Shown: positions 1 through 6,322 of the stretch, one piece after another | How the letters are laid out: the number at the start of each line of letters is the position of its first letter | Position numbering within the stretch: position 1 is the stretch's first letter | NCBI GenBank assembly: GCA_018652265.1 | Contig: JABICL010000034.1 | Location: 36,969 to 100,968, forward strand | Direction: 5' to 3' | Length of the DNA stretch: 64,000 bases | Source of the DNA: Candidatus Peribacteria bacterium | Lineage (GTDB): Bacteria; Patescibacteriota; Gracilibacteria; Peribacterales; Peribacteraceae | Translations under genes and position numbers: made by a program | The notes under the pieces: generated by a model | Databases searched by the model: none | Told to the model about the DNA's origin: nothing | Seen by the model: only the letters and a program-made list of their open reading frames with translations

Positions 1-603
1 CTGACAGGCCTTATTGCTTCGGACGAATGTCCACAAGAAGCAAGAGAGCAAGGAAGTTTCTTTGATCCAAAAAGCATTATGCCAACCAGATGGCATACCT
101 GGGAAAAAGATGTGCAGAATTGGGCCAAAGATGTTTCTGCTGGAACAGGTAGTTCTTATTGGATAGAGACCCAAAATGAAGATGGAGAAATTTCGAAAAA
201 ATTCCGAGGAACTGGAGCATTTCTGCCTCTTCCTTTGCCACTTTTTCCAGATGACAAATGTACTTTGGACATCACTCCTGGAAGACTTATAAAACCAAGC
301 GTGAGAATAAAGTTTCCATCTAATAATGGACTCGCAGCACTCCCTTCATTTATACCAAAGATAGATTACACAGTTGGGCATCAGGTTCGGGATGTAAGGT
401 ATGAGCTCGATGGAAGGCTAGTTTCTTTTGCTGCTTCGGGATCTAATCTAATGCCGCGGATTCGAATATCCAGAAGAATGGATACATCTGGTTCACATAC
501 TCTAAAAGTTACTCTTACAGATTCTTACTACAACACAGCTTCTCATGCTGTGAAGTTTAGATTTGAAGAGGGGGAGAATACGTCTAGAAATAACAGAAGG
601 TAA
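1..603 (+). CDS. C-terminal part of a class A penicillin-binding protein (partial)
   Basis: The frame is open from the first base, so the true start lies outside the window. The first residues (TGLIASDECPQEA, then WHTWEKDVQNWA) resemble the segment that follows the transpeptidase domain in bifunctional penicillin-binding proteins, which polymerise and crosslink peptidoglycan outside the membrane. The last ~90 residues are beta-rich. They carry a YELDG motif and a GSHTLKVTLTD segment, like the Ig-like C-terminal domain of PBP1C proteins. No catalytic motif lies in the visible part, so the call rests on weak similarity; another secreted Ig-like protein is possible. It ends 42 nt before a palindromic repeat. 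Confidence 0.5.
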   Translation: MTGLIASDECPQEAREQGSFFDPKSIMPTRWHTWEKDVQNWAKDVSAGTGSSYWIETQNEDGEISKKFRGTGAFLPLPLPLFPDDKCTLDITPGRLIKPSVRIKFPSNNGLAALPSFIPKIDYTVGHQVRDVRYELDGRLVSFAASGSNLMPRIRISRRMDTSGSHTLKVTLTDSYYNTASHAVKFRFEEGENTSRNNRR

Positions 604-644
604 GTCGTTCATACGCTGCAAAGACTCCGCTCGCTCGCTACCCG

Positions 645-740
645 ATGTCATGCTGAGCCACCCTGAGAGAGCGAGCACTTGAAGCAGAGCGACGAAGTCG
701 CGATGCTTAAGTCTCGCGAGTCGAAGGGTGTGTCGAAGCA
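645..740. repeat. GTCATGCTGAGC...GTGTCGAAGCA palindromic repeat, copy 1
   Basis: About 95 bp bounded by GTCATGCTGAGCC and GTGTCGAAGCA, with internal inverted arms (ACCCT and AGGGT; GCGACGAAGTCGC). The same ends recur at 5369-5458, 54754-54843 and, shortened, at 39482-39520. It lies between the penicillin-binding protein and aspS. Confidence 0.8.
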
Positions 741-782
741 CTATTTTTCTTCTTTTAGTTATAAATCCTGCTACAAATTCGC

Positions 783-788
783 TAGAAT
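783..788 (+). promoter_or_regulatory. -10 box of aspS, leaderless arrangement
   Basis: TAGAAT ends 6 nt before the aspS ATG. With normal -10 to +1 spacing, transcription would begin at or next to the start codon. Confidence 0.55.
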
Positions 789-794
789 CAAATC

Positions 795-2561
795 ATGATC
801 AGAACTAACACCTGCGGCGAGCTTAGAAAAGAAAATGTAAAAGAAGAGGTAACACTTTGTGGTTGGGTACATCGTAGACGCGACCATGGAGGACTTGTAT
901 TTATAGATCTGCGTGATAGATATGGATTCACTCAGATTGTTTTCGATCCTAGTGATTGTCCTAAAGATATTTTTGCAATTGCAGAGACAGTAAGACCTGA
1001 ATGGGTTCTGAAAATAACCGGAGAAGTTCGCAAAAGAACAGAAGGAGCTGTGCGAGAAGATTGTCCTACTGGAGATATAGAAATAGTAGTTTCTGCTATA
1101 GAAGTATTCAATGAATCCAAAACTCCTCCATTCGAAATAGATCAGGAAAAAGATGTAGGAGAAGAAACTCGATTGGAACATAGATATCTAGATCTTCGTC
1201 GTGGGCGTATGTTTACAAACATAAAACGCAGAGGTGAAATCGTGAAACGAATAAGAGATTATTTTCATAAAAATGATTTCATAGATGTTGAGACTCCTAT
1301 TCTTATAAAAGGAACCCCAGAAGGTTCTCGCGAATATCTAGTTCCTTCTCGTCTACACAATGGCAAATTCTATGTGTTGCCGCAGAGTCCACAGCAGCTT
1401 AAGCAGCTTTTGATGGTTGCAGGATTCGATAAATACTTTCAGGTGGCTAGATGTTTTCGTGACGAAGATCAGCGTGGAGACAGACAGCCGGAATTTACTC
1501 AGTTCGAACTGGAAATGAGTTTCATAGATCAAAATGATGTTATAGATGTTACAGAAGGTTGTTTTGTAGAAGTTACAGAAGCAGTAAGGCCAGATAAAAA
1601 GATTCAAAAAATGCCTTTCCCAAGGCTGACATACAAAGAGGCGATGGAAAAATATGGTTCAGATAAACCAGATCTAAGGTTTGAGTTGCCACTTACGTTA
1701 GTGACAGAGGTTGTGCGCGGATGTGGATTCAAGGCATTTGCTTCTCCTATAGAAGATGGAGGTATAGCTGCAGCATTGCGCGTGCCTGGAGGGGCAGAGT
1801 TAACACGTAAAGAAATAGATGAACTAACAGATCTTGCAAAAAGACATGGAGCAAAGGGGCTTGCATATATCGTAGTGAAAGATGATGGTCTCCAGTCTCC
1901 AATTGTAAAACATTTAGGAGATGACATTGCACAACAACTCGTAAAAGAAGTAGAGGCTCAAGTAGGCGACATTATTTTCTTTGGTGTAGATGAATATACG
2001 ACAGCGCTTACCCCTCTTGGAGAAGTTCGTAAGGCATGTGCAAGAAGATTTAATTTGATAGATGAGTCTGTTTGGAGCTATTGCTGGGTTACAGATTTTC
2101 CTATGTTCGAGAAAAGTAAAGAAACAGGAGCAATTGGAGCAGTTCATCATCCATTTACTCGTCCATGTTCTGAAGATGTCGACATTTTGGAATCAGATCC
2201 TCTGAATGCCAGGTCTGTTGCATATGATATTGTGTTGGATGGCGTAGAAGTTGGGGGTGGTTCTATGAGAATTCATGAGCATGATTTGCAGAAAAAGATT
2301 TTTGATCTTCTTGGTATTTCGGAAAAAGATGCTGAACGACGTTTCGGTCACATGTTGAAAGCTTTTGAGTATGGAGCTCCTCCACATGGTGGAATTGCTA
2401 TGGGATTAGATCGTTTTGTTATGCTTTTATGTGATGAGCCAAACATTCGTGAGGTAATAGCTTTTCCAAAAGATCAAAGAGCAAAAGATCTCATGTTAGG
2501 AGCGCCTTCTGAAATGCCTGATACACAAATTGCTGAATTGGGTATAAAGATTGTGGAATAA
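795..2561 (+). CDS. aspS: Aspartyl-tRNA synthetase
   Basis: This class II synthetase charges tRNA-Asp in the cytoplasm. At 588 residues it has the usual bacterial length. The N-terminal OB-fold anticodon-binding domain includes GWVHRRRDHGGLVFIDLRDR. The catalytic core has motif 2 (FRDEDQRGDRQPEF from about residue 221) and motif 3 (GIAMGLDRFVML from about 533). A bacterial GAD insertion lies between them, around 300-410. The start is supported by an adjacent -10 box and by the canonical MIRTNTCGELR N-terminus. Whether it also charges tRNA-Asn cannot be decided here. The gene stands alone between repeats. Confidence 0.97.
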   Translation: MIRTNTCGELRKENVKEEVTLCGWVHRRRDHGGLVFIDLRDRYGFTQIVFDPSDCPKDIFAIAETVRPEWVLKITGEVRKRTEGAVREDCPTGDIEIVVSAIEVFNESKTPPFEIDQEKDVGEETRLEHRYLDLRRGRMFTNIKRRGEIVKRIRDYFHKNDFIDVETPILIKGTPEGSREYLVPSRLHNGKFYVLPQSPQQLKQLLMVAGFDKYFQVARCFRDEDQRGDRQPEFTQFELEMSFIDQNDVIDVTEGCFVEVTEAVRPDKKIQKMPFPRLTYKEAMEKYGSDKPDLRFELPLTLVTEVVRGCGFKAFASPIEDGGIAAALRVPGGAELTRKEIDELTDLAKRHGAKGLAYIVVKDDGLQSPIVKHLGDDIAQQLVKEVEAQVGDIIFFGVDEYTTALTPLGEVRKACARRFNLIDESVWSYCWVTDFPMFEKSKETGAIGAVHHPFTRPCSEDVDILESDPLNARSVAYDIVLDGVEVGGGSMRIHEHDLQKKIFDLLGISEKDAERRFGHMLKAFEYGAPPHGGIAMGLDRFVMLLCDEPNIREVIAFPKDQRAKDLMLGAPSEMPDTQIAELGIKIVE

Positions 2562-2642
2562 AAAATCACCCACCTGTCCCTACAAAGAAGAACAGGCGGG
2601 CTTGCCTACTGTTAGGTAGGCTTAGTTACACTCCTTGGCTAC

Positions 2643-2915
2643 TTAATCTGAGACAGAGGCTTGCCCTGCCTCAAATAAGTGAACTAAGAGGCTGTCGATC
2701 GAATGACCGGCAAGGATATCTCCTCCTACTTCCTGTATCCTTCGAATTGCTGCAAACAGCTCTTCGAGAGGTTCGGGTAAGTTGAGAGGGATTTCTCTTA
2801 GAACGCTACCACCCCCGTCAATGAGGGCTTCCACTTCTGTGTGATGGCTCACAACATCATGGAATGGAGTTCCACCGTCTTCTCCAGGTTGAACCTGGAC
2901 GATACGGTACGTCAT
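2643..2915 (-). CDS. Small hypothetical protein with a strong Shine-Dalgarno site
   Basis: A 90-residue soluble protein of unknown function (MTYRIVQVQPGEDGG..., ending FEAGQASVSD). I chose the start at 2915 rather than an in-frame ATG at 2936 because GGAGGTG stands 4 nt before it, and the upstream ATG overlaps that site. The coding sequence is visibly richer in G and C than its neighbours. It is one of only two genes here with a clear Shine-Dalgarno site, so recent acquisition is plausible. A 7-bp perfect inverted repeat lies 33 nt upstream. No domain is recognised. Confidence 0.6.
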   Translation of the reverse strand: MTYRIVQVQPGEDGGTPFHDVVSHHTEVEALIDGGGSVLREIPLNLPEPLEELFAAIRRIQEVGGDILAGHSIDSLLVHLFEAGQASVSD

Positions 2916-2947
2916 GTCACACCTCCGTGCTGACAAGAAACGAACGA

Positions 2948-2972
2948 TCGCTCAGCAACATCGCATGAGCGA
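2948..2972. promoter_or_regulatory. Inverted repeat upstream of the small gene at 2643-2915
   Basis: TCGCTCA, 11 nt, then TGAGCGA forms a perfect 7-bp stem in the leader of the leftward gene. It could be an operator or a leader hairpin. No run of T follows, so a terminator is unlikely. The rest of 2973-3241 holds no convincing gene: only short repeats, a copy of the tRNA tail and a small palindrome. Confidence 0.4.
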
Positions 2973-3121
2973 GTAACTATTTTTAAATTACCATGTAAAG
3001 TTTATATAACAAGGGTTTTCTGTACATATTTTGGCTTGCCAGCCGAAGTCGCAGCGATTTTATGCTTCATAAAATGCATCCTGCAAAATATTACGGATGA
3101 TAATCTACGCTGCGCGTAGGC

Positions 3122-3141
3122 TGGTGCCCAGGGAGAGACTC
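3122..3141 (-). repeat. Exact 20-bp copy of the tRNA-Leu 3' end
   Basis: The 20 bases at 3122-3141 are identical to 3242-3261, which encode the terminal CCA, acceptor 3' strand and part of the T arm of tRNA-Leu. The copies are 120 bp apart in the same orientation. This resembles an integrase attachment-site duplication or a small local duplication. No integrase gene is present. Confidence 0.75.
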
Positions 3142-3209
3142 CCTTCGTCTCGCTCACTTCGTTCACTCGCTCAGGATAAACTTCTCGTCTCTCCACACTT
3201 TAAATCCGT

Positions 3210-3232
3210 CAAATGCATATAAGATGCATTTG
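3210..3232. repeat. Small palindrome next to tRNA-Leu
   Basis: CAAATGCAT, 5 nt, ATGCATTTG forms a 9-bp stem just downstream of the tRNA 3' end (the tRNA reads leftward). It has no long T run. It may help 3' processing or be a repeat remnant. Confidence 0.45.
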
Positions 3233-3241
3233 TCGAATCTA

Positions 3242-3328
3242 TGGTGCCCAGGGAGAGACTCGAACTCTCACAGGATTGCTCCTACTAGCTCCTAAGGCTA
3301 GCGCGTCTACCAATTCCGCCACCTGGGC
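3242..3328 (-). tRNA. tRNA-Leu(UAG)
   Basis: The reverse strand folds into a class II tRNA. The acceptor GCCCAGG pairs with CCTGGGC, followed by discriminator A and an encoded CCA. The D arm contains GGCGGAATTGGTAGACGC. The anticodon stem CTAGC/GCTAG closes loop CTTAGGA, giving anticodon UAG. A long variable arm is present, and the T arm is GAGAG TTCGAGT CTCTC. The long variable arm and anticodon both fit leucine. Confidence 0.95.
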
Positions 3329-3404
3329 ACGAGCCACATTTTAGCAGTAATTTATAGGAAATAACTATTTTGATGATATTTATTTCGTATCATCGCTACT
3401 CTGA

Positions 3405-3779
3405 TCAATTGAGCACTAGAGAGCCAGAAGGGCTTTCTAGTATCTTTTTTAAGTTAACTTTTTCTTTAGATGAAGTTCGTGAAACAAAATCAGATGGACT
3501 TAGTGGTTTAATTGTCACAACTCTTGCTTTCCCTCTCCTCATTACTATGTGATCGTCTTTTTTTAGCACTGCACCCTTAGGAAAAGCACTTTTTGATAAT
3601 GGCATTTCTATTGGCATGCCCATAACGAAAAAAACTGCAAATATTACTTCTCCAGAAATTCCTATAATTTTCCCCTCAAGTCTTCGGTTGAATATTGCCC
3701 GTAGCATCTCTTCTTTTCCAAGGTCGGGGTAGTCTTCCATTCCCAAATGATTCCAGATTAAGTAGCTTAAGACAAACAA
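3405..3779 (-). CDS. Hypothetical protein, 124 residues or fewer
   Basis: An unrecognised protein with a hydrophobic middle stretch (GEVIFAVFFVMGMP) and a basic C-terminal half (MRRGKARVVTIKPLSPSDF). The longest reading starts at a TTG at 3779. An ATG at 3740 (MEDYPDLGKEEM) would give 111 residues and may be the real start. It is divergent from the membrane protein at 3812. No function is proposed. Confidence 0.5.
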   Translation of the reverse strand: MFVLSYLIWNHLGMEDYPDLGKEEMLRAIFNRRLEGKIIGISGEVIFAVFFVMGMPIEMPLSKSAFPKGAVLKKDDHIVMRRGKARVVTIKPLSPSDFVSRTSSKEKVNLKKILESPSGSLVLN

Positions 3780-3796
3780 AAATAAGCGAAAATTCG

Positions 3797-3805
3797 TGCT
3801 AAAAT
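3797..3805 (+). promoter_or_regulatory. Extended -10 box, leaderless arrangement
   Basis: TG, one base, then TAAAAT, ending 6 nt before the ATG at 3812. Confidence 0.55.
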
Positions 3806-3811
3806 CCGATT

Positions 3812-4399
3812 ATGAATAAGTTCATAAAAAACAATCTATCTCTGATACTTGCATTCTCTTTGCCAGTAGCACTAATACTAGTTGTAGTTTTTACTACATA
3901 TTCCCCATTTACTTCGGTAGAAACCAATTACAATTTTATGTATACAGCATGTGACAATGGAACTGGAGGATATTCGTATGGATGCCTAAATCATATGGAG
4001 GCATTATTTTCTGTAAAAGACACTTCTCTCATAAAAAATGATCTAGATGATTCTAGAGATACAGATAAAGATGGAATTTCTGACATAGATGAAAATTATC
4101 ATGTAAGAATTTTCCTGCATGACACCCAACAAAATGAAAGCAGAGAAGTTAAATTTGAAAATGCAAAAGACTACGAAATAATTACAGATACTATTACATC
4201 CCCAGATGGAGTAAATGTTTCAGGTGGCTACGAAAGAGGACCAGAGGTATTTCCTATTATAGATACTCATTCTTCGTATGATTATTACCTTACGAAAGGT
4301 AAGAGTAAAACAAGGCTTAACCTTATAAATCGCGATAACAGATACTACTATAGAGATAACTTCCGATTTATAGGATGGGTATCATCTAAAATCAATTAA
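3812..4399 (+). CDS. Membrane-anchored extracellular protein with a calcium-loop-like motif
   Basis: Residues ~8-30 form one hydrophobic anchor after a short positive N-terminus, so the remaining ~165 residues should be outside the membrane. DTDKDGISDID at residues 83-93 matches the Asp-rich calcium loop of thrombospondin type 3 and EF-hand-like repeats, present once. The rest is rich in Tyr, Asp and Asn and unrecognised. It is followed after 11 nt by a polytopic membrane protein, probably in one transcript from the -10 box at 3800. Confidence 0.65.
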   Translation: MNKFIKNNLSLILAFSLPVALILVVVFTTYSPFTSVETNYNFMYTACDNGTGGYSYGCLNHMEALFSVKDTSLIKNDLDDSRDTDKDGISDIDENYHVRIFLHDTQQNESREVKFENAKDYEIITDTITSPDGVNVSGGYERGPEVFPIIDTHSSYDYYLTKGKSKTRLNLINRDNRYYYRDNFRFIGWVSSKIN

Positions 4400-4410
4400 C
4401 CCCTTATATC

Positions 4411-5367
4411 ATGAACAAAAAAGAACTCTTAAAAGAGCTTTCAGAAAAAGTTGCATCTGGATCTATAGATAAAAGCGAAGTTATGGATGCTATTTCCGGA
4501 GAGGGGATAAAAAAATCCATGTCTCATTTATCTATAATGACAATCCTATACTTCATAGGTGCAGTTGCAGTGATTATGGGAATTATCTTCTTTATAGCGC
4601 AAGTTTGGGAGGATATAGGATCATTTGTAAGAGTATCTATTACATTAGGCATGGGTCTTATAATGACCATGCTTGGATCTATGCTTGTAAAAGAAAAAGA
4701 AAAGAAAAACATAGGTTTAGTTTTTCAGTTTATAGGAGGCCTACTTATTCCGGGGGGATCTATGGTACTACTTTCTGAATTTAGTACTGGAGTTGTTCAC
4801 ATGTGGCCTATAGCAATAACTATTGGAATTATATTTTTGTTTTATTTGATATTGGATTTTGCACAAAAAAATCCCATTCTTACATTCTTTGCGATAGCAA
4901 ACGGAACAGCTTTTATTTATCTCCTTATAGGAGCTCTTACAGAAGGGCAGGCTTCTTATAAATACGATGATCTATATGCATATACAACTATGATAATAGG
5001 TGCATCGTATCTCGCACTTTCACATAATTTTAAGACAGGTTGGAATAGGAATTTGGTAGGAATTTTGCAACTTGTAGGATCTTTCGGCTTCTTTGTTGCT
5101 GCATTCTCTAGGGTAGAATATATTTTTGCAGGACAGATCCTCTACTTCTTCGTATTAGGCGCAGGGCTCTTCTTATCTATCTATATGAAAAGCAAAGCCA
5201 TATTGCTTACCAGTACAGTATTTTTGATAGTCCATTTTGTTTATATAACAGACAGATACTTCGCAGATTCTCTCGGTTGGCCTATTTCTCTGATTATTTT
5301 GGGACTTATAATAATCGCTCTAGGATACGGATCCGTGGAGGTTAATAAGAAATATTTGAAGAAATAG
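4411..5367 (+). CDS. DUF2157-like polytopic membrane protein
   Basis: A 318-residue protein. A short cytoplasmic N-terminal helical region (KELLKELSEKVASGSIDKSEVMDAI) is followed by about nine transmembrane segments. A basic linker (VKEKEKKNIG) sits between the second and third. This layout matches DUF2157 predicted membrane proteins, whose function is unknown. It is cotranscribed with the calcium-motif protein upstream. Its C-terminal codons (NKKYLKK-stop) are echoed in a short fragment near 5931-5956. Confidence 0.65.
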   Translation: MNKKELLKELSEKVASGSIDKSEVMDAISGEGIKKSMSHLSIMTILYFIGAVAVIMGIIFFIAQVWEDIGSFVRVSITLGMGLIMTMLGSMLVKEKEKKNIGLVFQFIGGLLIPGGSMVLLSEFSTGVVHMWPIAITIGIIFLFYLILDFAQKNPILTFFAIANGTAFIYLLIGALTEGQASYKYDDLYAYTTMIIGASYLALSHNFKTGWNRNLVGILQLVGSFGFFVAAFSRVEYIFAGQILYFFVLGAGLFLSIYMKSKAILLTSTVFLIVHFVYITDRYFADSLGWPISLIILGLIIIALGYGSVEVNKKYLKK

Positions 5368-5368
5368 T

Positions 5369-5458
5369 ATGTCATGCTGAGCCGTACTGAGCGAGTAGAA
5401 CTGGAGGCAGAACGAAGTGAAGCCTCAGTTCTAGGAGACGAAGTACGTGTCGAAGCAT
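5369..5458. repeat. GTCATGCTGAGC...GTGTCGAAGCA palindromic repeat, copy 2
   Basis: Begins GTCATGCTGAGCC just after the DUF2157-like gene and ends GTGTCGAAGCA. Internal arms include AGAACTG...CAGTTCT. Same family as 645-740. Confidence 0.8.
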
Positions 5459-5556
5459 AGATATTTTGCTAGAGATTGGTTGTATAAGTTATAAATAAGT
5501 TGTACAAATATAGTTAGTCTCAGATTTCACGTTGTTCCTTACACAAGGGGATAGAA

Positions 5557-5835
5557 ATGGCTAATTCGATTGCTGCCTTTGTTTCTGCTCTGGGCATATG
5601 TGTGTTTTCGAGCATTTTGATGTTTCTGACATGGGGTTTCATGAAACATGTTCAGGAGACCATCGATGCCTTGTCTGCACAGGAAGATAACTTGCTTACT
5701 CCTGAGCACAGAAGCAAGTTAGTACGCTCGTTTCAAGTTTTGTATTTGAGGATGAATTATTGCTGTGGAGGGGCAGCTATAACCGCAATGGGATGCGCGC
5801 TAGTTGCCATCGTGGTTGCGTGTTACATTTTCTGA
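5557..5835 (+). CDS. Small two-helix membrane protein
   Basis: A 92-residue protein with two transmembrane segments (about residues 5-28 and 70-91) around a polar cytoplasmic-type loop (QETIDALSAQEDNLLTPEHRSK). A GGGG-containing Shine-Dalgarno-like site precedes the ATG, unlike the leaderless pattern of most genes here. Base composition is more balanced than in the neighbours. It is closely followed by a rho-independent terminator, so it seems to be a single-gene transcript. Function unknown. Confidence 0.65.
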   Translation: MANSIAAFVSALGICVFSSILMFLTWGFMKHVQETIDALSAQEDNLLTPEHRSKLVRSFQVLYLRMNYCCGGAAITAMGCALVAIVVACYIF

Positions 5836-5865
5836 GATCTCTCCAGCGTTGTTGGAGAAAATCAG

Positions 5866-5893
5866 CCCCCACTTAACGGTGGGGGTTTGACTT
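5866..5893 (+). terminator. Rho-independent terminator
   Basis: CCCCCAC, 6-nt loop, GTGGGGG, then TTTGACTTATATTTATTTTTT, starting 30 nt after the small membrane protein. A weaker 6-bp hairpin (TCTCCA/TGGAGA) precedes it. Confidence 0.8.
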
Positions 5894-5956
5894 ATATTTA
5901 TTTTTTCTAAAAAAGAGATTCTTATGGCCTTGGATAAGAAGTATTTGAAGAGGTAG

Positions 5957-6322
5957 CTATCCTCTGCCTACAAATCTTTTCCTCGCTTCGCTTACTGCAG
6001 TATTAACATTCTCGACAAATTTTGTTAATTCGCCTGGATTCATGCCTTCAGGATTTTGAGAGCCAATCTCTGCTTCTATAACACGTTTCAAAGACGGATT
6101 CATGCCTTCTGTGCCCCCTTCAGTTATTTCATCAGGGTTAAATTTTACAATTAATTTGTCGTCTTTTTCTACTACATCAATTGCTTTTCCTAATTGGATT
6201 TCAACTGTATAACTTTGAAAATTACCTAAGCCATCTACTAAATTCTTTTTCCCATTTTTTGCAGATTGTTCTAATGCTTGTTTGTGTAATTCGATACTTT
6301 TTTGTACAGATTCCCTGGTAGG
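5957..6322 (-). pseudogene. C-terminal coding segment separated from the 6323-8200 gene by an in-frame TAA
   Basis: Directly after the TAA of the leftward gene at 6323, the same frame stays open for 121 more codons to a TAG at 5957. The sequence is protein-like (ESVQKSIELHKQALEQSAKN, NFQSYTVEIQLGKAIDVVEK, NPGELTKFVENVNTAVSEA) and matches the acidic helical character of the main part. It has no ATG, GTG or TTG near its beginning; the first ATG is far inside (GMNPSLKR). The simplest reading is a nonsense mutation or sequencing error in a longer ~747-codon gene. Readthrough is possible but unsupported. Confidence 0.65.

Noticed and set aside
502..741. Minus-strand open frame between the penicillin-binding protein and aspS
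   Set aside because: It is generated by the palindromic repeat and the antisense of the preceding gene.
2604..2621. Terminator after aspS
   Set aside because: GCCTAC/GTAGGC forms only a 6-bp stem and is not followed by a T run.
3002..3196. Minus-strand 64-codon open frame downstream of tRNA-Leu
   Set aside because: It is composed of short repeats and the tRNA-tail copy; the composition does not look like a protein.
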